Part shown: positions 1 through 7,607 of the stretch, piece after piece
Position numbering within the stretch: position 1 is the first letter of the stretch
Layout of the letters: every line of letters begins with the position of its first letter
NCBI GenBank assembly: GCA_934401725.1
Contig: CAKRSS010000008.1
Coordinates: 1-52,901 of the forward strand
Source: an uncultured Eubacteriales bacterium
GTDB lineage: Bacteria; Bacillota; Clostridia; Oscillospirales; CAG-272
DNA length: 52,901 nucleotides
Direction: 5' to 3'
Position numbers and translations under genes: made by a program
Notes under the pieces: model-generated
Seen by the model: the letters and a program-made list of their open reading frames with translations, nothing else
Database searches by the model: none
What the model was told of the DNA's origin: nothing

Positions 1-34
1 ACCGTAGGTTCGCCGCCTTTGGTGCATTCTTTTG

Positions 35-64
35 GTACTTTTCTGTTGCATAACAGAAAAGTAC
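35..64. repeat. Perfect hairpin at head of repeat array
   Basis: A 13-base arm (35-47, gtacttttctgtt) and its exact reverse complement (52-64) enclose the loop GCAT. The hairpin runs into the first unit of the 94-bp tandem array. It is probably part of a larger intergenic repeat element; no gene is attached to it. Confidence 0.7.
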
Positions 65-436
65 ACTTCTCCACCGTTGGTGGCCTTCACGGCGTGCGCC
101 CGCCAAGGCAAAAGAACTCTTTTTCAAAAAACGCTTTTCGCCGACGTTCGGCGAGTACACTTCTCCACCGTCGGTGTCCTCCACGGCGTGCGCCTGCCAA
201 GGCTAAAGAACTTATTTTCCAAAAACGCTTTCCGCCGACGTTCGGCGAGTACACTTCTCCACCGTCGGTGGCCTCCACGGCGTGCGCCTGCCAAGGCCAA
301 AGAACTTATTTTCCAAAAACGCTTTCCGCTGACGTTCGGCGAGTACACTTCGAACACGTCCCGCCGACGTTATGGCGTGCCCCCGCCAAGGCCAAAGAAC
401 TTATTCATCAGAAAAGCGGTTTCCGCCGAGCATCCC
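61..436. repeat. Four tandem units of a 94-bp intergenic repeat
   Basis: Units begin with GTACACTTC at 61, 155, 249 and 343. The first three are exactly 94 bases and nearly identical; the fourth is diverged from base 352 onward. Each unit holds small dyads (CCACCGTCGGTGG, CGCCGACGTTCGGCG) and a purine-rich CCAAAGAACTT block. Frames stay open across it only because the unit lacks stops, so I do not call coding sequence. It lies downstream of the ABC-F gene, which ends at 471. Confidence 0.8.
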
Positions 437-470
437 GGCGGAAACCGCAAACTTAAAACTCAATTAACCC

Positions 471-2387
471 CTATTCCAATTCCTCATATATCTCAAGCAA
501 CCTGTCCTCAATCTGCTGCCTTCGGGCGTCAAGCTCGGCGACGAGCTTGTAGTCGGTCGCGGCGTCGCCGTAGAGACGCTTCTCTACCTCGGCGAGCTCA
601 GCCTCCAGCGCCTCGGCCTCGCGACGCAGACGCTCCAGTCGGTTCGCCTCGCGGCGCGCGTCGGCAGCCTGCTTTTTGTTCTTGAGGTACTGCTCCTTGT
701 TGGCGCTCATGCGCTCGACCTCAACCGCCTTCTCGGACGCCGCCTCGCGGCTCTCCTTTATGCGGCAAAGCTCGCTGTACCCCTCGCCGATGTGCGAGAC
801 GCGGATGTCGTTCAGCCGCCCGTCGGACAGGTCGAATATCCGGCTCGCAAGCCGGTTGATGAAATAACGGTCGTGCGATATGACCAGCAGAGTGCCGTCG
901 AAGCCGTCGAGCGCCGCCTCAAGCGCCTCACGGGACGGGATGTCAAGGTGGTTGGTCGGCTCGTCGAGTATCAGCAGGTTCATTTTCGAGAGTATCAGCT
1001 TGGCCAGTGTCAGACGCGCCCGCTCGCCGCCGCTGAGCACCGACACCTCCTTGAATACGTCCTCGCCTACAAAGCGGAACTGCGCCAGCGTCGAACGTAT
1101 CGTTACCTCGGGCAGGGCGGGGTAGGCGTTCCACAGCTCGTCGATAACGGTGTTCTCGGGCGTCAGGTTCTGGTTTTCCTGATCGTAGTAGCCGACCTCG
1201 ACGTTGTATCCGGCCTCAATCCGTCCGCCAAGCGGAGGCACAGTGCCGACTATCATTTTGATGAGTGTCGACTTTCCGCAGCCGTTAGGCCCCGTGACGA
1301 ATACGCGCTCGCCTTTTTTGATGAGAAAATTCACGTCTGAGAACAGCACCCGGTCGCCGTAGCCGCCGCATAGCTGCTCCGCGGTCAGAACGTCGTTGCC
1401 GCTGGCGTGGTCGCGGGTGAACTTCATCGAGATGGGCCGCGGCGCTTCCTTCGGACGCTCCAGTTTTTCCATTTTGTCAAGCAGCTTGAGCCGACTCTCG
1501 GCCGCGATGATGTTGCGCTCGCGGTTCCAGGCGCGCTGCTGGGCGATGTAAGCCTCCTGACGGGCGATCTCCTTCTGCTGGTCGCGGTAGTGCTTTTCGG
1601 CGATTTTTTTGTCCTGCTCGCGCGCCTCGGTGCTGCGCGTGTAGCCGCCGTTGTACAGTTTGGCGCGGCAGTGCTCGATCATGAGCGTCTTGTTTGTGAC
1701 GCGGTCGAGAAAATAACGGTCGTGCGAGATTATCATGACGCATTTGCGGTAGCCCGCGAGGAAACGCTCGAGCCAGGTCAGCGTCTCGATGTCGAGGTGG
1801 TTGGTCGGCTCGTCGAGCATGAGAATGTCGGGCTCGCGCGACAGCTGACGACAGAGCGACAGCCGCGTCCGCTGACCGCCGCTCAGCGTGCTCAGCGGCA
1901 TGTTCATCGACTCGCGGTCAAAGCCCATTTTCTCGAGTATCGACGCGCACCGGCCGCGGAATTCAAGCCCGCCGTCGCGCAGAAAGGACTCGTGCAGGGC
2001 GCTGTATTCGCGGCTGTAGCTCTCGAGCTTGGACGGCGACGCACAGCCGCTCATGAGGCGCTCCAGCTTGCCGAGCCGTTCCTCGGCAGCTACAAGCTCG
2101 CCAAAGGCACTGTACATTATCTCAAGCGCCGTTCCGCCCTGCGTCGGGTCGACGGTCGTCGCGTCGTCCTGGCGCAGAATGCCGATGGTCTTCTCCTTCG
2201 AGATGAACACCTCACCCGAGGTGGGCTCGTATTCTCCGGTTATTATTTTGAAAAGCGACGATTTTCCGCAGCCGTTGACGCCGATAATGCCCAGCCGGTC
2301 GGACTCGTCGAGCGAGAAGGACACGTGCTCAAGTACCGGCACGATGCCGAAGAAAAGCGATATATCGTTTACCGACAGTACAGTCAT
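471..2387 (-). CDS. ABC-F family ATPase (YdiF/Uup-like)
   Basis: A soluble tandem ATP-binding cassette protein without membrane segments. ABC-F proteins act on the ribosome in translation rescue or antibiotic protection. Cassette 1 has Walker A GVNGCGKSS near residue 36, signature LSGGQ near 168 and DEPTNHLD near 192. A charged linker (about 245-315) separates it from cassette 2, with Walker A GPNGCGKST near 366, LSGGE near 451 and DEPTNHLD near 475. A C-terminal coiled-coil tail of about 70 residues resembles YdiF/Uup. Length is about 638 residues, close to YdiF. I chose ATG at 2387 because family alignment begins there; a TTG at 2396 has better spacing from AAAGGA. The sequence alone does not show whether this is housekeeping or a resistance ABC-F. 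Confidence 0.92.
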   Translation of the reverse strand: MTVLSVNDISLFFGIVPVLEHVSFSLDESDRLGIIGVNGCGKSSLFKIITGEYEPTSGEVFISKEKTIGILRQDDATTVDPTQGGTALEIMYSAFGELVAAEERLGKLERLMSGCASPSKLESYSREYSALHESFLRDGGLEFRGRCASILEKMGFDRESMNMPLSTLSGGQRTRLSLCRQLSREPDILMLDEPTNHLDIETLTWLERFLAGYRKCVMIISHDRYFLDRVTNKTLMIEHCRAKLYNGGYTRSTEAREQDKKIAEKHYRDQQKEIARQEAYIAQQRAWNRERNIIAAESRLKLLDKMEKLERPKEAPRPISMKFTRDHASGNDVLTAEQLCGGYGDRVLFSDVNFLIKKGERVFVTGPNGCGKSTLIKMIVGTVPPLGGRIEAGYNVEVGYYDQENQNLTPENTVIDELWNAYPALPEVTIRSTLAQFRFVGEDVFKEVSVLSGGERARLTLAKLILSKMNLLILDEPTNHLDIPSREALEAALDGFDGTLLVISHDRYFINRLASRIFDLSDGRLNDIRVSHIGEGYSELCRIKESREAASEKAVEVERMSANKEQYLKNKKQAADARREANRLERLRREAEALEAELAEVEKRLYGDAATDYKLVAELDARRQQIEDRLLEIYEELE

Positions 2388-2492
2388 AATCGACAAAAAA
2401 TTCCTTTGTGTTTAATAATTCGCGCCGGGAGATGAAACAAGGACAGCAATTTGTAACGCTGTACAAAGTTTGCGCAAAGCGTCCGGCTATTA

Positions 2493-2521
2493 TTGACAGA
2501 TGGCTTTTATGGTGATATAAT
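2493..2521 (+). promoter_or_regulatory. Sigma-A promoter of the 2640 gene
   Basis: TTGACA at 2493-2498, a 17-base spacer, TATAAT at 2516-2521: a full consensus match. Predicted transcription start is near 2528, just before a LexA-type dyad. Confidence 0.85.
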
Positions 2522-2529
2522 CCTTAGCA

Positions 2530-2547
2530 ACAGAACATTTGTTCTGT
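2530..2547. promoter_or_regulatory. LexA/DinR-type SOS operator
   Basis: An 18-base dyad with core GAAC-ATTT-GTTC (2533-2544), extended to ACAGAAC/GTTCTGT. The Gram-positive LexA box is GAAC-N4-GTTC. It lies at the predicted start site of the 2493-2521 promoter, a usual place for a repressor operator. Confidence 0.6.
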
Positions 2548-2639
2548 TTTCGGCAGTGCACACCGACAAGCATAACATTATAATTATAAATCACCGCCGC
2601 CGATTTGTCAATAGCGGCGATGGGAAAGGAACCCACAGT

Positions 2640-3029
2640 ATGAACAAACGGTCTCCGGGGCAAGCTATGGGAGCAGAGCAGATGGACAGCTTGCTCAGAC
2701 AATACGAATATGGTCTGAAAATGCTCAGACTCAACAAATACGAACAGGATTACTTCGGCGGAGAGCTGCCGCAGGACGGGCTTTTCTGCGCCGACGACGA
2801 AGCGTACACAAAAGCGCGAATGTTTGAAATAAAACGCTTTGTCACGTCGCTTCCGCCGGACGACCGGAAATTATTTCTGTATTACCATTACATACGCGGC
2901 GAGAGCGTCGCGAAATGCGGCGAGCTGCTCGGCATATCGCGGCGCAGCGCCTTCCGGCTCAAAGGTCGGGCGCTTGAATACGCGGCCATTAAATACCGTC
3001 GCTTCTCGCCGCCGGGTGCTGACGAATGA
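2640..3029 (+). CDS. Small sigma-region-4-like helix-turn-helix protein
   Basis: A 129-residue protein whose C-terminal half (about 70-115) reads as a sigma-70 region 4/RinA-like helix-turn-helix: LPPDDRKLFLYYHYIRGES, then VAKCGELLGISRRSAFRLKGRAL. Region 2 is absent, so it is not a complete sigma factor. Such short proteins act as phage-type late regulators or sigma-like activators. ATG at 2640 follows GGGAAAGGA at good spacing; the open frame extends further upstream but has no better start. A perfect sigma-A promoter and a LexA-type dyad precede it, so DNA-damage control is inferred. The next gene, a small membrane protein at 3127, may be co-transcribed. Confidence 0.7.
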   Translation: MNKRSPGQAMGAEQMDSLLRQYEYGLKMLRLNKYEQDYFGGELPQDGLFCADDEAYTKARMFEIKRFVTSLPPDDRKLFLYYHYIRGESVAKCGELLGISRRSAFRLKGRALEYAAIKYRRFSPPGADE

Positions 3030-3126
3030 GGTCGCGCGGCGTTATAATCGGCCGCGCAGGGGCAATAATAATCAGGAAGGCGACGCGCATGTCGCGCGTC
3101 GTCGGTGAAGAAAGGGAGGTTTTGAA

Positions 3127-3345
3127 ATGAAAAAGAGTTCATGCACATTCTGGGCGGTCGGCGCTATCGCGACCGGAGCCATCGCGCTCGGCATGGCAGG
3201 CATGGCTATGACGACGCACAAGTCGAGCCACGGGTTTGACATTTGCGGGTGTCATATCGATCCGGCCAAGGACATGCGCCGCATGGCCGACAACGTCCAC
3301 GACGTCATGTCGGACATGAGCCGCAAGTACCGCCGTATGCACTGA
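3127..3345 (+). CDS. Small single-pass membrane protein
   Basis: A 72-residue protein with an excellent ribosome binding site (GGGAGG, 8 bases before ATG). Residues 8-30 form one hydrophobic alanine/glycine-rich segment. The rest is hydrophilic, with a CGCH motif near 41-44 and a methionine/arginine-rich tail. I do not recognise a family. It lies 97 bases after the sigma-like gene in the same direction, so co-expression is plausible. Confidence 0.65.
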   Translation: MKKSSCTFWAVGAIATGAIALGMAGMAMTTHKSSHGFDICGCHIDPAKDMRRMADNVHDVMSDMSRKYRRMH

Positions 3346-3441
3346 GCGGCACGGCAGTCGTGGCAGACATTTTGAGACGGCGACTTTGAGTGGGCGGCGA
3401 TGGCTGACGGCGTGGGCGGACAGCTTTGACTTCGGACGTAA

Positions 3442-3485
3442 GTTTTCAGCGCTGAAAACGGCAGCCCTGCATGGGCAGGGCTGCC
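3442..3485 (-). terminator. Two adjacent hairpins between convergent genes
   Basis: A perfect 18-base palindrome (3442-3459, GTTTTCAGC and its complement) abuts an 11-bp stem (3460-3470 with 3475-3485). Read on the minus strand, the GC-rich stem is followed by GTTTTC, so it may be a weak terminator for hom, which ends at 3623. No T-run follows on the plus strand. The rest of 3346-3622 shows nothing recognisable. Confidence 0.4.
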
Positions 3486-3622
3486 GGGGAGCGCTTGTGT
3501 TACATATGGCGGGGCGGCCTGCTGTCGGAGTGGACTCAATGCTCACACCGAAATGGGCTGAATGGGCTCAAGGCCGCGGCCGCGGGCAATCTGAATATGC
3601 CATTGGCCACACCACAGAGCAC

Positions 3623-4828
3623 TCAGAGCACTCTGTATCGCTTGACAAACGTGTCGCCCGCCTCGGCGGCGACGCGGTCTGCGTCGGCCTCGGTCATGGC
3701 GGGGGTGAGCAGAGCGGTGCGGCCGTCGAGAGTGACAGTCTGAGTTGCGTTCAGCTCGGCGGCAAGTTCGGCTGCCGGAGCCTTGTTCAGAATAAAGACG
3801 TTGCGGCAGGAGTAGCCCGCAAGGTCGGCGACGTCAGCGTCGCAGGCGACCTCCCAGTGAAGGGTACGGGGCGCTTTGTCGAGATTTGCGGCGATGTCGA
3901 TTATGTCGGAGGCGACGGCGGAGGCTGTCGGCAGCTTGCCGGCTCCGCGGCCGTAGAACATGGCGCGGCCGAGCATGTTGCCCTCGACGAGGATGCCGTT
4001 GAAGACGTCTGAGACGGAGTAGAGCGGGTTGTCGCACGGCACCATGCGGGGCGAGACCATAGCGAGCACTTTGCCGTCGACAAACTCGGTGTGACCGATG
4101 AGCTTTATCGACATGCCGAGCTTATCCGCCAGCGCGACGTCGGAAGACTCGACGCCGAGTATGCCTTCAACGTGAATTTTGTCCGCGTCGAGCACGCGTC
4201 CGAAGGCGAGCGCCGCCAGAATGACGATCTTGCGCGCGGCATCGTGACCGGCGACGTCGGCGGTCGGGTCGGCCTCGGCGTAGCCCTTGGCCTGCGCGTC
4301 ACGCAGCACGTCGGGAAGTGCTGCGCCCTCGTTGGCCATGCGGGTGAGGATGTAGTTGGTTGTGCCGTTGAGTATGCCGTCGATGCTGACAATGCCGTTG
4401 GCGGCGAGGTCGTTGGTCAGCGGGCGGATGATGGGAATGCCGCCGCCCACGCTGGCCTCAAACAGGTAGCGTACGCCGTGCTCGGCGGCCAGCGCGAGCA
4501 GCTCGGCCCCGTGCTTTGCGACCAGCTCCTTGTTCGAGGTGACGACGTTCTTGCCGGCGGCCAGCGCCGCGCGCGTGAACTCGTACGCCACGCCCGCGCC
4601 GCCTATCATTTCGGCGACGATGGAGACGGTCGGGTCGTTCAGGATGATGTTGAAGTCGTGAATTATCAGCGAGCCGTAGGGGCTGTCGGGAAAATCACGG
4701 CGGTCGAGAATGTATTTTACCGCCACCGGCTGGCCGGTGTACTTTTCGATCTGTGCGCGGTTGAGGTCGATGACCTCGGCCGTGCCGTTGCCGACAGTGC
4801 CGAAGCCGAGAAGTGCTATGTTGATCAT
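3623..4828 (-). CDS. hom: Homoserine dehydrogenase
   Basis: Reduces aspartate semialdehyde to homoserine with NAD(P)H, on the way to threonine and methionine; cytoplasmic. The N-terminal Rossmann motif GFGTVGNGTAEV is at residues 7-18. Catalytic-domain motifs GGGIPIIRPL, NGTTNYIL, DPTADVAGHDAARK and GAGKLPTASAV occur in order. Length is 401 residues, shorter than the 430 or so usual in Bacillus; the C-terminal tail is short and I cannot recognise a standard ACT domain, so feedback control may differ. ATG at 4828 follows AAGGATGG; an in-frame ATG 12 bases upstream has poor spacing. It stands alone and is divergent from the DUF4364 gene. Confidence 0.93.
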   Translation of the reverse strand: MINIALLGFGTVGNGTAEVIDLNRAQIEKYTGQPVAVKYILDRRDFPDSPYGSLIIHDFNIILNDPTVSIVAEMIGGAGVAYEFTRAALAAGKNVVTSNKELVAKHGAELLALAAEHGVRYLFEASVGGGIPIIRPLTNDLAANGIVSIDGILNGTTNYILTRMANEGAALPDVLRDAQAKGYAEADPTADVAGHDAARKIVILAALAFGRVLDADKIHVEGILGVESSDVALADKLGMSIKLIGHTEFVDGKVLAMVSPRMVPCDNPLYSVSDVFNGILVEGNMLGRAMFYGRGAGKLPTASAVASDIIDIAANLDKAPRTLHWEVACDADVADLAGYSCRNVFILNKAPAAELAAELNATQTVTLDGRTALLTPAMTEADADRVAAEAGDTFVKRYRVL

Positions 4829-4866
4829 GAGGGTTTCCATCCTTGGTTTTTGGTTTTACATCTTTA

Positions 4867-4895
4867 ATTATAGCATGATTTCAGAAATTTATCAA
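4867..4895 (-). promoter_or_regulatory. hom promoter
   Basis: On the minus strand: TTGATA (4890-4895), 17-base spacer, TATAAT (4867-4872). Divergent with the 4913-4941 promoter; the two -35 boxes lie 17 bases apart. Confidence 0.75.
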
Positions 4896-4912
4896 TATGA
4901 ATTGAGAAACTA

Positions 4913-4941
4913 TTGAATTATCACGAAAAATGTGATAAAAT
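4913..4941 (+). promoter_or_regulatory. Promoter of the DUF4364 gene
   Basis: TTGAAT (4913-4918), 17-base spacer, TAAAAT (4936-4941), 30 bases before the ATG. Confidence 0.7.
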
Positions 4942-4971
4942 CATTCCGTAGTGTAAGTGAGGAGGTATAAA

Positions 4972-5526
4972 ATGGGCAGTTCACCTATCGGAAGTAAAAA
5001 CAATGTGAAGATCTTTGTGCTCTACCTTATGGAAAATATCAATTATCCGCTGGATTTTGTCACGATAAACGACATAGTCATGCAGAGCGACTATGTCATG
5101 TACCTTGACTTTGCCGAGAGCTTCAACGAAATGCTGGACGGCGGACTTATCGAAGAGCTCAAAAACCGCGACGGCAGCGTCGCCTATGCGGTGACTGAAA
5201 AGGGAAGATGCGTCGCAAAGGAGCTAAAGAGCGATATTCTCCCGTCGATTCTCGACAAATCGCTCGCCTGCGCGCTGCGGTACATAGACTTCAACCGCCG
5301 CGGAATCGAGGCAAGCTGTTCGATCGAGCCGCGTGAGGACGGGAGCTACAACTTCACCTGCTCCTTCGACGAGCACAAGAGCGAGATATTCCGCATTTCG
5401 GTCGTCATCGACTCGCTCAACCGCGCCAAGCGCATGAAGGACAACTTCATGGATCGCCCCGAGGTCATCTACCGCGGCGTGCTGGCGCTGCTCTCGGGGA
5501 ATGTTAATTATATGTTTGACAGCTGA
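4972..5526 (+). CDS. DUF4364 family protein (winged-helix regulator)
   Basis: A 184-residue cytoplasmic protein matching the clostridial DUF4364 family, predicted to have an N-terminal winged helix-turn-helix. Residues about 10-80 carry the pattern (NVKIFVLYLMENINYPLDF, then FAESFNEMLDGGLIEEL and a wing-like AYAVTEKGRCVAKEL). The C-terminal half is a mixed alpha/beta domain of unknown role. ATG at 4972 follows GAGGAGG. It has its own promoter and a strong terminator, so it is a single-gene unit. The regulated genes are unknown; divergence from hom is only a weak hint. Confidence 0.85.
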   Translation: MGSSPIGSKNNVKIFVLYLMENINYPLDFVTINDIVMQSDYVMYLDFAESFNEMLDGGLIEELKNRDGSVAYAVTEKGRCVAKELKSDILPSILDKSLACALRYIDFNRRGIEASCSIEPREDGSYNFTCSFDEHKSEIFRISVVIDSLNRAKRMKDNFMDRPEVIYRGVLALLSGNVNYMFDS

Positions 5527-5540
5527 ATATTTGACGGCAA

Positions 5541-5575
5541 AAAGGACAGGCGGCGTGAGCCGCCTGTCCTTTTTG
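5541..5575 (+). terminator. Intrinsic terminator after the DUF4364 gene
   Basis: A 14-bp stem (5541-5554 with 5559-5572, loop GTGA), GC-rich core AGGACAGGCGGC, ending in TTTTT. Confidence 0.9.
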
Positions 5576-5590
5576 CTGCGCCCGCGGTAC

Positions 5591-5618
5591 TTGACAACGC
5601 TCGAAAATGTGATATAAT
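5591..5618 (+). promoter_or_regulatory. Promoter of the sigma-factor gene
   Basis: Perfect TTGACA (5591-5596) and TATAAT (5613-5618) with a 16-base spacer. Confidence 0.8.
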
Positions 5619-5667
5619 AAAATCGGTTTGTTGTTTGTAGTGCCAAAGTTCGAAAGGGGGCGGTGCT

Positions 5668-6267
5668 GTGAAGGAAAACGAGAATAACATGTCAGGCGCG
5701 GAGCTGGGCGAGCTAATAGTCCGTGTGCGCGCGGATGACAGTGCCGCGTTCGAGACGCTGCTGTCGCGCTATGAGCCCATGATAGGGAACACCGTCCGTC
5801 GGTACGCGCCGCAGGGACAGGAGGACGATGCGCGCCAGGAGGCGCTGGCGGGCTTCTACCGCGCCGTCCTGACGTTCGATACGACGCAGCCCTGCGTGGA
5901 GTTCGGACTGTACGCCAAGATATGCGTCACGCACGCGCTGATAAGCCACGCCCGCGAGGCGCAGCGCCGCGCACGACAGACCGCGGGAGCCGTCGAGTAT
6001 GAGGACTACGTCCGATACCACGCCGACACCGCGTCCGACCCGGCGCAGCAGATTATCGACGAGGAGAACATATCTTCGCTCCGTCGCCTGATACGCGAAA
6101 ACCTGTCGGCCTTTGAGAACCGCGTCTGGGACATGTACACCGCAGGCGTTCCCGCAGCGACCATCGCCTGCGAGCTCGGTCGCTCGGAGCGCTCGATAAA
6201 CAACGCGCTCTACCGCATCCGCCGTAAGCTGCGCGGCCTGCTTGATTCATCCCCGCGCCCGATGTGA
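5668..6267 (+). CDS. RNA polymerase sigma-70 family factor (SigH-like)
   Basis: A 199-residue two-domain sigma factor. Region 2 (about 18-90) includes FETLLSRYEPMIGNTVRRY, an acidic QEDDARQEALAGFYRAVLTFD helix and FGLYAKICVTHALISHAR, typical of SigH/sporulation-type factors. Region 4 (about 135-190) has AFENRVWDMYTAGVPAATIACELGRSERSINNALYRIRRKL. GTG at 5668 follows AAAGGGGG. It is transcribed from its own consensus promoter and ends at a terminator. I see no anti-sigma partner next to it. Region 4 ends with the ALYRIRRKL helix usual for SigH, but the gene is not beside sporulation genes, so identity with SigH is tentative. Confidence 0.85.
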   Translation: MKENENNMSGAELGELIVRVRADDSAAFETLLSRYEPMIGNTVRRYAPQGQEDDARQEALAGFYRAVLTFDTTQPCVEFGLYAKICVTHALISHAREAQRRARQTAGAVEYEDYVRYHADTASDPAQQIIDEENISSLRRLIRENLSAFENRVWDMYTAGVPAATIACELGRSERSINNALYRIRRKLRGLLDSSPRPM

Positions 6268-6280
6268 CGCGTAATTATAG

Positions 6281-6324
6281 ACAATCGGGAGCATCCGTGA
6301 CCTGACGGGTGCTTCCGATTGTTT
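6281..6324 (+). terminator. Terminator after the sigma-factor gene
   Basis: A long stem: acaatcgggagcatcc (6281-6296) pairs with gggtgcttccgattgt, with G-U pairs, then TTATAA. Rather long, with a weak U-tract. Confidence 0.65.
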
Positions 6325-6340
6325 ATAAGGAGGCTGCTTA

Positions 6341-6346
6341 ATGTAA
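6341..6346 (+). other. Start-stop element (ATG-TAA) behind strong RBS
   Basis: AAGGAGG at 6327-6333, a 7-base spacer, then ATG directly followed by TAA. Either chance, a decayed gene start, or a regulatory start-stop codon in the leader of the recombinase gene. Confidence 0.3.
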
Positions 6347-6470
6347 GAGTAAATTAAAATTGAATCCTTCCTGTAATTGCCTGTGCCCATGCATCTCGTT
6401 CGGTCGAGGTATAGTTAGTCAATGTCATGAGAAAGATAATTTGACGTTCAAATCGAAAAGGGGAGCTAAA

Positions 6471-7310
6471 ATGAGAAGGCTTACACAGGAAAAAATTGCG
6501 TTTTTCAGAGGATATCTAATTAATGAAGAAAAATCTAAAGCTACACAGGACAAGTACCTGCGCGACGTGAGCGGGCTTGCGGAGTGGCTTGGCGGTCGGG
6601 ATTTCGACAAGAACGATGTTCTGCGCTACAAGGCCGCCATGCTTGAACGCTACGCCGCCGCAAGCGTGAACTCGGTGATCTCGTCGCTCAATAGTCTGTT
6701 TGACTGCCTTGAATGGCACGAGCTCAAAATAAAGACGATCAAGCTACAACGACGCATATTTGCGGAAAGCGACAGGGAGCTGACAAAAGCGGAGTACGGC
6801 CGTCTTCTCACTGAGGCAAGGCGACGCCGGGATGACAAGCTCAGTCTGCTCATGCAGACTATCTGCTCAACCGGAATCAGAGTTTCAGAGTTGCGGTTCA
6901 TTACTGTTGAGTCCGTAAAGGCGAGGTTTGCGGACATAAACTGCAAGGGCAAGCGCAGGCGGGTATTCCTGCCGGAGCGGCTGTGCCGCGCGCTGACTCA
7001 ATATGTGCGCTGCCGGAAAATAAAAAGCGGTTCCGTTTTTGTAACCAAAAACGGGAGACCACTTGACCGTTCAAATATCTGGCTTGCGATGAAGAAGCTA
7101 TGCGCCGCGGCGGGCGTGTCGGACAAAAAGGTTTTTCCTCATAATCTGCGGCATTTGTTTGCAAGAACGTATTACAGTCTGCAAATGGACATCGTACGTC
7201 TTGCGGATATTCTGGGACACTCCAGCATAAACACCACGCGTATATATACGATGGAAACCGGAGAAGTTCACCGGGAACAAATTCAAAAATTAGGACTGCT
7301 TCGATGCTAA
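6471..7310 (+). CDS. Tyrosine recombinase (XerC/XerD-like)
   Basis: A 279-residue site-specific recombinase that breaks and rejoins DNA through a tyrosine nucleophile. The N-terminal SAM-like core-binding domain covers about 1-90. The catalytic domain holds the six-residue set: Arg in TGIRVSEL, Lys in CKGKRRRV, His and Arg in PHNLRHLFA, His in LGHSS and Tyr in TRIYTM. ATG at 6471 follows AAAGGGGAG. The stop codon overlaps the left arm of a 21-bp inverted repeat resembling dif sites, so this enzyme is the likely invertase for the adjacent 277-bp segment. It is shorter and more diverged than housekeeping XerC/D. The promoter is unclear. Confidence 0.92.
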   Translation: MRRLTQEKIAFFRGYLINEEKSKATQDKYLRDVSGLAEWLGGRDFDKNDVLRYKAAMLERYAAASVNSVISSLNSLFDCLEWHELKIKTIKLQRRIFAESDRELTKAEYGRLLTEARRRRDDKLSLLMQTICSTGIRVSELRFITVESVKARFADINCKGKRRRVFLPERLCRALTQYVRCRKIKSGSVFVTKNGRPLDRSNIWLAMKKLCAAAGVSDKKVFPHNLRHLFARTYYSLQMDIVRLADILGHSSINTTRIYTMETGEVHREQIQKLGLLRC

Positions 7311-7330
7311 CAACATAATTTGCATTATGT
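7310..7330. repeat. Left recombination site (dif-like inverted repeat arm)
   Basis: A 21-base sequence with its exact reverse complement at 7608-7628. It has Xer-site geometry: an 11-base arm ending CATAA, a 6-base centre TTTGCA, then an arm beginning TTATG. Chromosomal dif sites share the CATAA-N6-TTATG core. Its first base is the last base of the recombinase stop codon. Confidence 0.85.
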
Positions 7331-7345
7331 AATGGTGTTTAACAT

Positions 7346-7374
7346 ATGATACACCATAAAGACCAGTTTGTCAA
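7346..7374 (-). promoter_or_regulatory. Promoter inside the invertible segment
   Basis: Minus strand: TTGACA (7369-7374), 17-base spacer, TATCAT (7346-7351); predicted start near 7339, outside any gene. In this orientation it transcribes through the left site into the recombinase antisense strand. Confidence 0.85.
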
Positions 7375-7507
7375 GACAGAAAGACCAAGTTTTCATATTT
7401 TTTTTGCTCGAAGTGAGTCATTTATAGCGTAATTTTTAAGACTGCAGGGCACAGCAAGCAGGAAATCACCACTAATTACATATGTCGAAAACTTAAGGGC
7501 GTGACTG

Positions 7508-7543
7508 AAAAAGCCAATGAAATTTCAATTTTTTTCATTGGCT
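7508..7543 (-). terminator. Terminator inside the invertible segment
   Basis: AGCCAATGAAA (7512-7522) pairs with TTTCATTGGCT (7533-7543). On the minus strand it is followed by a U-run (complement of 7508-7512), so it stops leftward transcription. No T-run follows on the plus strand. It shields the switch promoter from read-through. Confidence 0.75.
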
Positions 7544-7607
7544 CCAAAGTCATGCAATTTTTTATTTTTATCTTAACACAATGACCCTTCGTGTAATTGC
7601 CCTCACA

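Larger units (their letters stand above)
7331..7607. mobile_element. Invertible promoter segment (inverton)
   Basis: 277 bases between inverted dif-like sites, AT-rich and gene-free. It carries an outward promoter near its left end (minus strand, 7346-7374) and a minus-strand terminator (7508-7543) upstream of that promoter. As drawn, the promoter fires left, antisense to the recombinase 3' end. Inversion would place it about 30 bases inside the right site, firing into the surface operon at 7765, insulated by the terminator. The order site-promoter-terminator-site next to a recombinase is that of phase-variable switches. The orientation shown is read as OFF. Invertibility itself is inferred. 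Confidence 0.8.

Noticed and set aside
61..436. CRISPR array from regularly spaced repeats
   Set aside because: The full 94-base unit repeats with no variable spacers, and no cas genes are present.
19..685. Open reading frames of 145 and 217 codons across the repeat array
   Set aside because: The open frames arise from a stop-free repeat unit; composition is Arg/Pro-rich nonsense and there is no RBS.
6471..7310. Integron integrase with attC sites
   Set aside because: The enzyme lacks the extra integron-specific patch as far as I can see, and only two inverted sites exist with no gene cassettes.
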